Shown: positions 34,977 to 46,067 of the stretch, one piece after another
Position numbering within the stretch: position 1 is the stretch's first letter
How the letters are laid out: each line of letters opens with the position of its first letter
Origin: Burkholderia sp. Leaf177
GTDB taxonomy: Bacteria; Pseudomonadota; Gammaproteobacteria; Burkholderiales; Burkholderiaceae
Length of the DNA: 64,000 nucleotides
NCBI RefSeq assembly: GCF_001424345.1
Contig: NZ_LMPF01000001.1
Span: 575,751-639,750, forward strand
Direction of reading: 5' to 3'
The notes under the pieces: model-generated
What the model was told of the DNA's origin: nothing
Databases searched by the model: none
What the model saw: the letters and a program-made list of their open reading frames with translations, nothing else
Translations under genes and position numbers: made by a program

Positions 34977-36251
34977 ATGGACCTGATCATTCGACGCGCA
35001 GCGCTCGCCGATTCGCGTGACCACGTGGATATCGGCATCAAGGACGGCCGGTTTGCCGCCATCGAAGCTCGACTCGACGTCAACGCGGCTGAAGAAATCG
35101 ACGCTGCGGGTTCGCTCGTCACGGCGCCGTTCATCGATGCCCATTTCCACATGGACGCCACGCTGTCCTATGGCCTGCCGCGCGTGAATGCATCGGGGAC
35201 GTTGCTGGAGGGCATCGCGTTGTGGGGCGAGCTGAAGCCCGAGCTCACTCAAGAAGCACTAGTCGATCGAGCGATGCAATACTGCGACTGGGCCGTCGCG
35301 CGCGGCCTGCTGGCAATCCGCTCGCACGTCGATGTTTGCGATCCGCGCCTGCTTGCGGTTGAGGCGTTGCTCGAAGTGAAGCGTCGCGTGAAACCGTATC
35401 TCGACTTGCAGCTCGTGGCTTTTCCGCAAGATGGCATTCTGCGCAGCAAGGGTGCGTTCGAAAACCTGAAGCGCGCCATATCGATGGGCGTGGACGTGGT
35501 CGGCGGCATTCCGCATTTCGAACGTACGATGGCCGACGGCGCCGAGTCCGTGCGCCTGCTGTGCGAGTTCGCAGCGCAGAAGGGCTTGCGCGTTGACATG
35601 CATTGCGACGAATCCGATGACCCCATGTCGCGGCACATAGAAACTTTGGCGGCGGAAACGCATCGGCTGGGCTTGCAGGGGCGTGTCACCGGTTCGCATC
35701 TGACGTCCATGCATTCCATGGACAACTACTATGTGAGCAAGCTGATCCCGTTGATCCGGGATTCGGGGGTCGCCGCGATCGCGAACCCGCTGATCAACAT
35801 CACGTTGCAAGGTCGCGCTGACACTTACCCCAAACGTCGCGGCATGACCCGCGTACCTGAGCTGATGGCGGCGGGCGTCGATGTCGCTTTCGGCCACGAT
35901 TGCGTGATGGACCCGTGGTACAGCCTCGGTTCCGGCGACATGCTCGAAGTCGCGCACATGGGATTGCACGTTGCGCAAATGACGGGCATCGACGCGATGC
36001 GTGCCGCATTCGAAGCAGTGACTACAACGCCTGCGAAGATTCTGGGCATCGAAGGATATGGGATTGCGGTGGGCAACAACGCGGACTGCGTGGTGCTCGA
36101 CGCGCGCGATCCTATTGAAGCTATTCGGTTGCGGGCGGCGCGCACGGCTGTCCTTCGGCGCGGCAAGGTGATCAGCCGTTCGCCTTCGACACGCGCGAAA
36201 CTGAGCCTGGAAGGGCGGCCGGGAGAAGTGAATTTCAGGCTGGACCGGTGA
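34977..36251 (+). CDS. codA: Cytosine deaminase CodA-type amidohydrolase
   Basis: A 424-residue metal-dependent hydrolase that aligns along its length with E. coli cytosine deaminase, which converts cytosine to uracil and ammonia. Metal motifs are DAHFHMD (the HxH pair), the conserved HCDESDDP, GSHLTSMHS and GHDCVMDPWYSLG, with the catalytic Asp in the last. SGTLLEGI, LQLVAFPQDGIL, NPLINITLQGR and TYPKRRG also match. Related enzymes deaminate isocytosine, ammelide or creatinine, so substrate could differ. No codB-like permease gene adjoins it; it stands alone, divergent from the antitoxin-like gene. Confidence 0.88.
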   Translation: MDLIIRRAALADSRDHVDIGIKDGRFAAIEARLDVNAAEEIDAAGSLVTAPFIDAHFHMDATLSYGLPRVNASGTLLEGIALWGELKPELTQEALVDRAMQYCDWAVARGLLAIRSHVDVCDPRLLAVEALLEVKRRVKPYLDLQLVAFPQDGILRSKGAFENLKRAISMGVDVVGGIPHFERTMADGAESVRLLCEFAAQKGLRVDMHCDESDDPMSRHIETLAAETHRLGLQGRVTGSHLTSMHSMDNYYVSKLIPLIRDSGVAAIANPLINITLQGRADTYPKRRGMTRVPELMAAGVDVAFGHDCVMDPWYSLGSGDMLEVAHMGLHVAQMTGIDAMRAAFEAVTTTPAKILGIEGYGIAVGNNADCVVLDARDPIEAIRLRAARTAVLRRGKVISRSPSTRAKLSLEGRPGEVNFRLDR

Positions 36252-36264
36252 GCTGGTTGCCAAC

Positions 36265-36291
36265 AAAAAAGCGGCCCCGAAGGACCGCTTT
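36265..36291. terminator. Terminator between codA and prlC
   Basis: On the minus strand GCGGTCC, TTCG, GGGCCGC then TTTTTT, a strong terminator for prlC. The reverse orientation has only TTT, so it is weaker for codA. Confidence 0.85.
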
Positions 36292-36312
36292 CAGCAGCTC
36301 ATAACCAATCGA

Positions 36313-38445
36313 TCAATGCGCGGCAGTCGGCGACATGCCGTTATGCCGCAACAGTGCATCGATATTCGGCTCACGCCCGCGGAACGCCTTGAACGAGTCC
36401 ATGGCCGGTCGGCTGCCGCCTACCTCCAGGATCTCGCGCCTATAACGAATGCCCGTTTCCGCATCCAGCACCGAGCCGCCGCCTGCCTTCGCCGCTTCTT
36501 CGAAAGCAGCATACGCGTCCGCCGACAACACTTCGGCCCACTTGTAGCTGTAGTAACCCGCGGCATAGCCGCCCGCGAAAATGTGCGTGAAGGTGTTGGT
36601 CCAGCGTGAGAAGGGCGCTTGCGGCACGACATGGAAGCGCTCGTTGATCTCGCGCGCGAAGTCGTTGACGTTCGTGGCGCCTGCCGGATCGTAGTTGCTG
36701 TGAAGCTGGATATCGAACATGGACAACACGATCTGGCGCAACGTGCCAAGGCCGCTCTGGAAGTTCTTGGCGGCCAGCATCTTGTCGAAGAGTTCGCGCG
36801 GCAAGGTGGCGCCTGTATCGACGTGACCGGACATGTCGGTGAGAACGTCCCATTCCCAGCAGAAGTTCTCCATGAATTGCGACGGCAGTTCGACTGCGTC
36901 CCATTCCACTCCGTTGATGCCGGATACGCCCAGTTCATCGACGCGCGTCAGCATATGATGCAAACCGTGGCCGAATTCGTGGAACAGCGTGATCACTTCG
37001 TCGTGCGTAAAGCACGCGGGTTTCCCGCCAACGGGCGCCGAGAAGTTGCACGTCAGGTATGCAACAGGCGTCTGCACGCCGCCGTCCTGGCTCTTGCGGC
37101 GCGAGCGGGCGTCGTCCATCCACGCGCCGCCGCGTTTGCCTTCGCGGGCATACAGGTCGAGATAAAACTGCGCGACGAGCGAGCCGTCCTTGTTCTCAAC
37201 CCGGAAAAAGCGCACGTCCGGATTCCAGACAGGCGCTTCATCGCGACGTATCGATACGCCGAACAAGGTTTCCGTGACCTTGAACAAGCCCTTCAACACG
37301 GCTTCTTGCGGGAAATATTGTTTTACTTCGTTTTCGGAGAACGAATAGCGTTGCTGGCGCAGGCGTTCGGCGGCAAAGGTCGAATCCCACGGCTGCAATT
37401 CGGGCATGCCCAACTCGGTCGCGGCAAACGCGCGCAGTTCCATCCAGTCCTGCTCGGCGTGGGGTCGCGCGCGCACGGCCAGATCTTCAAGGAACGAAAC
37501 CACTTGCGCCGGCGACTCGGCCATCTTCGGCGCGAGCGAAACCTCCGCAAAGTTCTGGTAGCCAAGCGCGCGCGCCTCTTCCTCGCGCAACTTCAATTGC
37601 TCGACCACATTCGCCGTGTTGTCCCATTCCGGCTTGCCCTTTCCATAATTCGCGCCCAGCTCCGATGCCCGCGTCACATACGCGCGATAAATCGCTTCAC
37701 GCAACGGCCGATGTTCGGCGTATTGCATCACCGGGAAATACGATGGGAAATGCAGCGTGAACTTCCAGCCTTCAGCGCCTTCTTTTTGAGCGGCTTCGCG
37801 CGCCGCTTCAATGACATCTTCCGGCAAGCCCGCAAGCTCGCTTTCATTCGTCACGATGTACGAAAACGCGTTGGTGGCATCGAGCACGTGATCGGAAAAC
37901 GCCTTCGATAACGCCGCCTGTTCCTCCTGCAACCGCGCGAAACGTGGTTTTTTGTCTTCGGGCAATTCGGCGCCCGACAAACGGAAACCGCGCAATTCGT
38001 TGCTGAGCAATTTCTTCTGCTCGGCGGTGAGCGTCGCGTGCGCTTCGCTCGCGGCGATTGCCTTGTACTTTTCGTAGAGCGCCAGATTCTGTCCAACGCT
38101 CGCCGAAAATTCGGTGACCCGCGGCAGGTTCTCGGCGTGGGCGGCGCGCAGCTCGGGAGTATCGGCGACGGCGTTCAGGTGGCCGATCACGCCCCACGCA
38201 CGCGACAGCCGTTCGCTCGCGCGCTCGACGCTTTCCACGATGTCATGCCACGTCGCCGGCGTTTCGGGCGCGGCGGCGTGATCGACGGCGGCTTTTGCAT
38301 CGGCGAGAAGCACGTCCAGCGCGGGCGTGACGTGTTCTGGCTTGATGTCGTTGAAAAGGGGCAGGTCGGAGAAGTCGAGCAGCGGGTTGCCGTTCACTTG
38401 GGACTGAGCTTGATTCGCGGTATTCGATGGTGTCGAACTGGACAT
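36313..38445 (-). CDS. prlC: Oligopeptidase A (M3 family)
   Basis: A cytosolic zinc metallopeptidase of 710 residues that degrades short peptides, including cleaved signal peptides. The HEFGHGLHH zinc motif (HExxH with His489, Glu490, His493) and the downstream Glu region NGVEWDAVELPSQFMENF are complete. FADHVLDATNAF-type N-terminal helices and the final FHVVPQAPFSRWTNTFTHIF region fit OpdA/PrlC. The length matches the family plus about 20 extra N-terminal polar residues. It lies downstream of folD with about 190 bases between them. Confidence 0.95.
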   Translation of the reverse strand: MSSSTPSNTANQAQSQVNGNPLLDFSDLPLFNDIKPEHVTPALDVLLADAKAAVDHAAAPETPATWHDIVESVERASERLSRAWGVIGHLNAVADTPELRAAHAENLPRVTEFSASVGQNLALYEKYKAIAASEAHATLTAEQKKLLSNELRGFRLSGAELPEDKKPRFARLQEEQAALSKAFSDHVLDATNAFSYIVTNESELAGLPEDVIEAAREAAQKEGAEGWKFTLHFPSYFPVMQYAEHRPLREAIYRAYVTRASELGANYGKGKPEWDNTANVVEQLKLREEEARALGYQNFAEVSLAPKMAESPAQVVSFLEDLAVRARPHAEQDWMELRAFAATELGMPELQPWDSTFAAERLRQQRYSFSENEVKQYFPQEAVLKGLFKVTETLFGVSIRRDEAPVWNPDVRFFRVENKDGSLVAQFYLDLYAREGKRGGAWMDDARSRRKSQDGGVQTPVAYLTCNFSAPVGGKPACFTHDEVITLFHEFGHGLHHMLTRVDELGVSGINGVEWDAVELPSQFMENFCWEWDVLTDMSGHVDTGATLPRELFDKMLAAKNFQSGLGTLRQIVLSMFDIQLHSNYDPAGATNVNDFAREINERFHVVPQAPFSRWTNTFTHIFAGGYAAGYYSYKWAEVLSADAYAAFEEAAKAGGGSVLDAETGIRYRREILEVGGSRPAMDSFKAFRGREPNIDALLRHNGMSPTAAH

Positions 38446-38632
38446 GACTCTCCCGGTCTCGGATGAAATCTCTAATAAAAAATCGCGACGGTGCGCCGAA
38501 AAACACGACGCGCCGGATCGACGGTGATCAATCTATTGTGGGGACGCCTCGGTCAATTCTCAAATCGTTTCTAACTACGGCGGCGATTGATGCAATGCCC
38601 GCGAGCGGCGGCGGGGAGCGTCGCGCAATAAA

Positions 38633-39496
<864 letters not shown>

Positions 39497-39789
39497 GGAG
39501 GATCTGGGCGGGAAGCCGCTGGGTGCTAGAAGGGCGCAGAGCGCGGGAGGCTGTCGTGCCGATGGCTTTTTCAAAGGCGCGACGTTGCGATCGGTCTTGA
39601 ATTATACCCGTCATGGCCCGACGGATATGTACGCGCAGAACGTGGCGGGAGATTGGATAACGGGCGTTGATTCGCGTACAAAGCGAATGCTGAAGGCAGT
39701 ATCCGGTAGCTTGGAAAAAGCTCCGGCAAGACGTGCAACACCAGCGGCGCCGATTCAACGACCGGCGCGCCGATGCCGCAATAAAACTT

Positions 39790-40437
39790 TTACTGCGCCT
39801 GTTGCGCCTGCGGCTTGTTGGAAAGCGCGAGCCTCAACAGATCGGCAACGGTATTCACGGAAAGTTTTTCCATGATATTTGCCCGATGCGCCTCGACCGT
39901 CTTGATGCTGATGCCGAGATCGTCGGCGATCTGCTTGTTCAGGCGTCCCGCAATGATCCGCTCCAGCACCTGATGCTCGCGCGCTGTGAGCTTGCCCAGC
40001 CGTTCGGCCGCCGCACGTTGTTGCTGCACGCTCGAGCTTTCGGTACGCGCTTTATCCAGCATGCGCTCGACCAGCTTGCGCAGCTCGGCTTCATCGAACG
40101 GCTTTTCGATGAAATCCATCGCGCCCTTCTTCATGGTCGAAACGGCCATGGGCACGTCGCCGTGACCCGTCACGAAGATGATCGGCAGCAGCGAATTCTC
40201 GGCGATCAGCTTTTCCTGCAACTCGAGACCGCTCATGCCGGACATGCGTACATCGAGTATCAGGCATGAGATCGCGCCGGAATGGGCGATCGGGAGGTAC
40301 GCATCGAGGTAAGCTTCGGCGCTCGCAAAACACGAGACGCGGTAGCCATTGGCTTCAAGCAGCCAGCGCAAAGAATCACGCACGGCCTCGTCGTCGTCGA
40401 CGACAAAGACCGTTTCCTGAGTGGTGACTGTGCTCAT
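39790..40437 (-). CDS. fixJ: FixJ-family response regulator
   Basis: A 215-residue regulator. The receiver has FVVDDDEAVRDSL, phospho-acceptor Asp62 (LILDVRMSGMSG), Thr/Lys switch residues in FVTGHGDVPMA and FIEKPF, then a LuxR-type HTH (LTAREHQVLERIIAGRLNKQIADDLGISIKTVEAHRA, about 150-205). Its ATG overlaps the TGA of the kinase gene upstream (ATGA), so the two are translationally coupled and certainly partners. FixJ-type regulators usually control low-oxygen or fixation genes. Here the regulon is unknown. Confidence 0.93.
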   Translation of the reverse strand: MSTVTTQETVFVVDDDEAVRDSLRWLLEANGYRVSCFASAEAYLDAYLPIAHSGAISCLILDVRMSGMSGLELQEKLIAENSLLPIIFVTGHGDVPMAVSTMKKGAMDFIEKPFDEAELRKLVERMLDKARTESSSVQQQRAAAERLGKLTAREHQVLERIIAGRLNKQIADDLGISIKTVEAHRANIMEKLSVNTVADLLRLALSNKPQAQQAQ

Positions 40438-42962
40438 AGCTCTCCCGTAACAGTTTGTTGTGTGGGTTGATGGCTGAGAGCCTCCTGCCCGCTATTACCC
40501 GGACTGTCGGCTTCTCCGATTGGCAAACTGCAATGGAATGTTGCGCCCGTGACCTGGCCGGCGGTGTCGATATTGTTCACCACCCAGAGCCGTCCACGAT
40601 GCGATTCAATGATCGACCGGCAAATATTCAGGCCCATGCCCATGCCGTCGGACTTGGTGCTGTAGAAGGGCTCGAACAGGCGCTCGGCGGTGGCTTCGTC
40701 CACGCCCGGGCCCTGATCGACCACGCTGATGCAGACAAAGCCGCCATCGGTGCGTTGCACGACCACGCGGATGACCGGATCGACCGCGTTCGGCTTCGCG
40801 TCGTGCATGGCTTCGGCCGCATTCTTCAGCAAATTCACGAGCACTTGTTCGATCAGCACCGGGTCCACATGGATCACCGGCATGCGTGAACGGATTTCGG
40901 TCAGTATGCGGATCTTGCGTTTGCGCGCTTCGATTTCGGCAAGACCAACGGCGTCCGCGACGATATCGCTGACACGCGTTGGCTGGCGTTTCGGCTCGCT
41001 GCGCTTCACGAACTCGCGGATGCGTTTGATGATCATGCCCGCACGCACCGCCTGCTGCGCGGTTTTTTCGAGCACGGGCAACAGCGCGTCCTGCGTCATG
41101 CGGCCGGATTTCACGAGCGCGACGCAGCCCGAGCAATAATTATTGATCGCGGCGAGCGGCTGATTCAGCTCGTGCGCGAGCGACGACGCCATTTCGCCCA
41201 TCGTCATCAGGCGGCTGGTGAACTGGAGCTTTTCTTCCTGCTGGTCGGCGAGCTCCTGTGCCTGCTTGCGCGTGGTGATGTCCGTTGCAATCTGCATTTG
41301 CGCGAGATGGCCGTCAACCCACTGAATGTACTGGCGGCGGACTTCGAACCACTTCTGGATGCCTTCCACATACACTTCTTGCGCGTCCGACGTGCTTTCG
41401 GTCAGCGCGGTGGCGGGAAGGCCGGCGTAGGTATCGACCATATCGATGGAATCGGACGATGCCTGCGCCGTATCAAAGCCCGCGCCCGCGAGTTCCAGAT
41501 GGCCGTCCGGACGAATGCCGAACAAATGCCGGTAATAACGGTTCGCGAAGAGCAGCTCGGCTTCGTCGGCGGCGAGCACGGACACGGCGGCGTCGAGACT
41601 TTCAAGCACCGTCGTGAAGCGCTCGTGCGCGGCGGCCAGGTCTTCGCGCGCACGGCGCGGCTCGGTGATGTCGGTCATGGACGACATCCAGCCCGTCTGG
41701 CGTCCCGAACTGTCGATCAGCGGCGAAACATAAAGCCGCGCGTGGAAAAACGATCCATCTTTTCGCCGCACACGCAATTCGAAACCCGACGACGGCGCCT
41801 TGCCGCGCAGTGTCATGTCAAGTTGGCGTTGCATCTCCGGATATGCGTCTTTCGGCCAGTACGGGAAAGGCGCGACTTTTCCGACGAGATCGCTTTCGTC
41901 CCAGCCGGTCATCCGGCAAAACGCCGGATTCACGTGCGTGATCCGGCCATGCATATCGAGCACACGCATGCCGATCAGCACCGAATTTTCCATTGCGCGT
42001 CGAAAGAACGCTTCGGCATAAAGCGCTTGTTGCGCCTCGAACCGTTGCCGCGTGTGCTTCCAAAGGCTCCACAGGCTCCACAGCACGAAGCACGACAATC
42101 CCGCGACGAGCCAGACGAGCGTGTTATTGGTGAAATTCGTGAGTTGCGGATACGAATAAACGCGTACCGATACCCCTTGTCCCGGCGGATCGAGCGGCAA
42201 ATCGTAGAACATGTCGCGCGGCAGACGCGGGCGGGTAGACGTGGTCGCCAGTTCGCGATTGTTCAGGTCGGTGATGGAAATCTTGTACTTCGCGGACAAC
42301 TCGCCGGGAATATCGTGCTTCAGAATGCCTTCGATGGAAAACACCGCGGCAATCGAGCCAAGGAAATCGCGATCCCGATATACCGGCGTCTGCAGCGTGA
42401 TGTAGCCGTTGCCGACGTCGTCGTAGAGAAGGGGCGAATAGATCTGGCGGCGGGTGGTGCGGGCTTCGTCGAAGGCGGCCTGGACGGCGTCGTCCATTTG
42501 CGCGTCCGTGGGCTTGGCGAGCCGCGAGCCAAGAATGGGCAGCGGCGTATTCGGCCAGCGCGGCTTGTGCTGCGCCGTGTACCAGTTCATGTATAGGATC
42601 TCGGGATGCCCCTGCATGATGTCGCCAGTTGAACTCTGGAACGACTGGGGATCGCCGTGACCGGCCGCAATGTCGCGTGAAAGCGCCTGGATCTGTTCTT
42701 GCGCGCCGGTCATGGACAGCCGGATCTGCTGCTGTGCCCATGCGACATTTCGATACAGCGTGTCCTCTTGCTGCTGCTGCTCGCGCCGGTTGAGACTCCA
42801 TAAAATGAGGCTCATCACGACGAGAAAGACCAGAATGGAGATCAGCGGCGTGAGTAGATACGAGTTCGACCACCACGGTCCGTGGTGCCAGCGGGTCGGC
42901 GCCGTGTCGTTGAGTTTCTTCGACGAGCGGGCCGAGCGTGCGAAAAACCGGTCGGTCAACAT
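40434..42962 (-). CDS. FixL/DctB-like multidomain sensor histidine kinase
   Basis: An 842-residue membrane kinase. TM1 is about residues 34-55, followed by a periplasmic sensor domain of about 220 residues (WAQQQIRLSMTGAQEQ ... VFSIEGILK) and TM2 at about 284-302. Two PAS domains follow (first at about 320-430 with NSVLIGMRVLDMHGRITHVN and a PAC segment, second at about 450-560), then the H-box SLAHELNQPLAAINNYCSGC with His597 and a HATPase domain ending GMGMGLNICRSIIESHRG. It is the partner of the FixJ-like regulator. It resembles the FixL-like kinases of the Burkholderia cepacia complex. Whether a PAS binds haem cannot be judged from sequence alone. Confidence 0.9.
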   Translation of the reverse strand: MLTDRFFARSARSSKKLNDTAPTRWHHGPWWSNSYLLTPLISILVFLVVMSLILWSLNRREQQQQEDTLYRNVAWAQQQIRLSMTGAQEQIQALSRDIAAGHGDPQSFQSSTGDIMQGHPEILYMNWYTAQHKPRWPNTPLPILGSRLAKPTDAQMDDAVQAAFDEARTTRRQIYSPLLYDDVGNGYITLQTPVYRDRDFLGSIAAVFSIEGILKHDIPGELSAKYKISITDLNNRELATTSTRPRLPRDMFYDLPLDPPGQGVSVRVYSYPQLTNFTNNTLVWLVAGLSCFVLWSLWSLWKHTRQRFEAQQALYAEAFFRRAMENSVLIGMRVLDMHGRITHVNPAFCRMTGWDESDLVGKVAPFPYWPKDAYPEMQRQLDMTLRGKAPSSGFELRVRRKDGSFFHARLYVSPLIDSSGRQTGWMSSMTDITEPRRAREDLAAAHERFTTVLESLDAAVSVLAADEAELLFANRYYRHLFGIRPDGHLELAGAGFDTAQASSDSIDMVDTYAGLPATALTESTSDAQEVYVEGIQKWFEVRRQYIQWVDGHLAQMQIATDITTRKQAQELADQQEEKLQFTSRLMTMGEMASSLAHELNQPLAAINNYCSGCVALVKSGRMTQDALLPVLEKTAQQAVRAGMIIKRIREFVKRSEPKRQPTRVSDIVADAVGLAEIEARKRKIRILTEIRSRMPVIHVDPVLIEQVLVNLLKNAAEAMHDAKPNAVDPVIRVVVQRTDGGFVCISVVDQGPGVDEATAERLFEPFYSTKSDGMGMGLNICRSIIESHRGRLWVVNNIDTAGQVTGATFHCSLPIGEADSPGNSGQEALSHQPTQQTVTGEL

Positions 42963-43266
42963 GCGCGCAATTGTAACGCAGCGCAGGACTGTTAAAAGGC
43001 GTAAAAAGGCTCCAAAAGGTCGGCATTTGATCGCAAGGGCACTAAACCTCTCTCAAAAAGTCCTTGTCCCACGGTGCGTTGCAGCATTTTTCCGCATTAT
43101 GAGATTGCCTCTCATGATTCGAAAAATTGCTTGCCTTACCGTTTAGAGCCTCTTTAGAATTGCCGCACGCGCGCTTGTCCCTAATGTTTTCCGCAGTTCA
43201 TCCTGCGGTTTTCCAAGAGGCTCGCGTCGACTGTTCACAGAGCGTTCCTCAAATCAGGAGACGAGC
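42963..43266. other. Divergent regulatory region between fixL-like gene and aceE
   Basis: About 300 bases feeding the kinase gene (minus) and the pyruvate dehydrogenase operon (plus). A weak plus-strand promoter candidate is TTGCCT near 43131 with TTTAGAAT about 17 bases on. AGGAG at about 43256-43260 is the aceE ribosome site. No operator could be assigned. Confidence 0.4.
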
Positions 43267-45966
43267 ATGTCAGCTGTACCCGACGAAGTGATGAAATATG
43301 TCGCCAACGCAAAAGACGACGAAGATCCACAGGAAACTGCCGAGTGGCTCGAGGCCCTCGATGGCGTAATCTCGGCGGAAGGCCCGGATCGTGCCCATTA
43401 CCTGATCGAAAAGCAGATCGAATTCGCGCGCGTGCACGGCGAACATCTGCCGTTCTCGGCGAATACGCCCTACATCAATACCATTCCGGTTGCCGCGCAG
43501 TCGAAGATTCCGGGCGACCAGGACATCGAACACAAGATTCGTTCGTACACGCGCTGGAACGCCATTGCCATGGTGCTGCGCGCCGGCAAGGACACGAACG
43601 TGGGCGGTCATATCGCTTCGTTTGCGTCGGCTGCAACGCTTTATGACGTTGGTTTCAACCACTTCTGGCACGCGCCGTCGCCCGAACACGGCGGCGACCT
43701 GGTGTTCGTGCAAGGCCACTCGTCGCCGGGCGTGTATGCCCGCGCGTTCCTGCTCGGCCGCCTGAAGCAGAGCCAGCTCGACAATTTCCGTCAGGAAGTG
43801 GGCGGCGAAGGCATTTCGTCGTACCCGCATCCGTGGCTCATGCCGGATTTCTGGCAATTCCCGACCGTTTCCATGGGCCTCGGCCCGATCATGGCGATCT
43901 ATCAGGCGCGCTTCATGAAGTACATCGACGCGCGCGGTATCGCCAAGGCGGGTAACCGCAAGGTCTGGGCGTTCCTCGGCGACGGCGAAACGGACGAACC
44001 GGAATCGCTCGGCGCGATCGGCATGGCTGGTCGCGAGCGTCTGGATAACCTCGTCTTCGTGATCAACTGCAATTTGCAGCGTCTCGACGGCCCGGTGCGC
44101 GGCAATGGCAAGATCATCCAGGAACTCGAAAGCGAGTTCCGCGGCGCCGGCTGGAACGTGATCAAGGTCGTGTGGGGCAGCCGCTGGGATTCGCTCTTCG
44201 CGCGCGACAAAACCGGTGCGTTGATGCGCCGCATGATGGAAGTCGTCGACGGCGAATATCAGACGTACAAGTCGGAATCGGGCGCGTATGTTCGCGAGCA
44301 TTTCTTCAACACGCCGGAACTCAAGGCGATGGTTGCTGAATGGTCCGACGAAGACATCTGGAACCTGAATCGCGGCGGGCACGATCCGCACAAAATCTAC
44401 GCGGCCTACGCGGAAGCATCGAAGACGAAGGGCCAGCCGACTGTCATCCTCGCCAAGACCATCAAGGGTTATGGGATGGGCGAAGCTGGTCAGGCCATGA
44501 ACATCACGCACCAGCAGAAAAAGCTGCACACGGATCAGCTGAAGAAATTCCGCGACCAGTTCAAGCTGCCGATTCCCGACGACCAGATTGCCGACGTGCC
44601 GTACCTGACGTTCGAAGAAGGTTCGAAGGAACTCGAGTACATGCGTGCTCGCCGCCAGGAACTCGGCGGTTATCTGCCGGCTCGCCGTCAAAAGGCCGAG
44701 TCGCTGCCGGTGCCGGATCTTTCGGTGTTCGAACCGGTGCTCAAGGGCACGGGTCCGGGCCGCGAGATTTCCACGACCATGGCGTTCGTGCGGATCCTGA
44801 ATATCCTGCTGAAGGACAAGGCGCTCGGCAAACGGATCGTGCCGATCGTGCCGGATGAATCGCGTACGTTCGGTATGGAAGGCCTGTTCCGCCAGATCGG
44901 TATCTGGAATCAGGACGGCCAGAAGTACGTGCCGGAAGATTCCGACCAGCTGATGTTCTATCGTGAATCGGAAACCGGCCAGATCCTGCAGGAGGGGATC
45001 AACGAAGCGGGCGGGATGTGCGACTGGATTGCGGCGGCGACGTCGTACTCCACGCACAACGAGATCATGATCCCGTTCTACATCTTCTATTCCATGTTCG
45101 GGTTCCAGCGCATCGGTGACCTGGCGTGGGCCGCTGGCGACATGCGTTCGCGCGGCTTCCTGCTGGGCGGCACGGCAGGGCGCACGACGCTCAACGGTGA
45201 AGGTTTGCAGCACGAAGACGGCCATTCGCTGATGTGGGCGGCGTCGGTTCCGAATTGCGTGAGCTACGACCCGACCTTCGGCTACGAACTTGCCGTGATC
45301 ATGCAGGACGGATTGCGTCGCATGGTGGCCGAGCAGGAAGACGTGTATTACTACGTCACGGTCATGAACGAGAACTACGAGCACCCGGCGATCCCGCAAA
45401 GCGATTCGGTTGCGGCCGATATCGTCAAAGGCATGTACGCGTTCCGCAAGTCGGATGCAAATGCAACAGCACCGCGCGTTCAGCTGATGGGCGCGGGCAC
45501 GATCTTCAATGAAGTGATCGCTGCTGCCGACCTGCTGAAGAACGACTGGAACGTCGAGGCCGATCTCTGGAGCGTTCCGAGCTTCACCGAACTGGCGCGC
45601 GACGGCATGGACGTCGAACGCTGGAACCTGCTGCATCCGACCGAAGAGCGCCGCGTCGCGCACGTGAGCAAGTTGCTGAAGGACGCGAAGGGTCCGGTGA
45701 TTGCATCGACGGATTATGTGCGTGCGCTCGTCGACCAGATTCGCGGTTTCGTGCCGAACAAGTTTGTCGTGCTCGGCACGGACGGTTATGGCCGTTCGGA
45801 CACGCGTGAAAAGCTGCGCCATTTCTTCGAAGTCGACCGCTACTGGGTCACCGTCGCGGCGCTCAATGCGCTGGCCGACGAAGGCACGATCGACCGCAAG
45901 GTCGTTGCCGAGGCGATCAAGAAGTATGAGCTCGACCCCGCCAAACCCAACCCGATGACGGTTTAA
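43267..45966 (+). CDS. aceE: Pyruvate dehydrogenase E1 component, homodimeric
   Basis: The thiamine-pyrophosphate-dependent decarboxylase of the pyruvate dehydrogenase complex. The 899-residue single-chain E1 has the TPP motif GDGETDEPES (GDG...) with the conserved Asn-rich NCNLQRLDGPVRGNGKIIQEL. PVIPDESRTFGMEGLFRQIGI and the C-terminal region DGYGRSDTRE follow. The N-terminal E2-binding segment is present (TAEWLEALDGVISAEGPDRA). AGGAG eight bases before the ATG supports the start. It is the first gene of aceE-aceF-lpdA; its cofactor ultimately depends on ThiC, also in this window. Confidence 0.98.
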   Translation: MSAVPDEVMKYVANAKDDEDPQETAEWLEALDGVISAEGPDRAHYLIEKQIEFARVHGEHLPFSANTPYINTIPVAAQSKIPGDQDIEHKIRSYTRWNAIAMVLRAGKDTNVGGHIASFASAATLYDVGFNHFWHAPSPEHGGDLVFVQGHSSPGVYARAFLLGRLKQSQLDNFRQEVGGEGISSYPHPWLMPDFWQFPTVSMGLGPIMAIYQARFMKYIDARGIAKAGNRKVWAFLGDGETDEPESLGAIGMAGRERLDNLVFVINCNLQRLDGPVRGNGKIIQELESEFRGAGWNVIKVVWGSRWDSLFARDKTGALMRRMMEVVDGEYQTYKSESGAYVREHFFNTPELKAMVAEWSDEDIWNLNRGGHDPHKIYAAYAEASKTKGQPTVILAKTIKGYGMGEAGQAMNITHQQKKLHTDQLKKFRDQFKLPIPDDQIADVPYLTFEEGSKELEYMRARRQELGGYLPARRQKAESLPVPDLSVFEPVLKGTGPGREISTTMAFVRILNILLKDKALGKRIVPIVPDESRTFGMEGLFRQIGIWNQDGQKYVPEDSDQLMFYRESETGQILQEGINEAGGMCDWIAAATSYSTHNEIMIPFYIFYSMFGFQRIGDLAWAAGDMRSRGFLLGGTAGRTTLNGEGLQHEDGHSLMWAASVPNCVSYDPTFGYELAVIMQDGLRRMVAEQEDVYYYVTVMNENYEHPAIPQSDSVAADIVKGMYAFRKSDANATAPRVQLMGAGTIFNEVIAAADLLKNDWNVEADLWSVPSFTELARDGMDVERWNLLHPTEERRVAHVSKLLKDAKGPVIASTDYVRALVDQIRGFVPNKFVVLGTDGYGRSDTREKLRHFFEVDRYWVTVAALNALADEGTIDRKVVAEAIKKYELDPAKPNPMTV

Positions 45967-46067
45967 CGCATCGGCCCCCGAGTGTTGCTGCGCGAAGTCG
46001 CCCCGGCCCTGGCTTGTTGCCTCGTGCCAGGGCGATTTTCGCGTCGCGACCCAGGAGACAATAAACA

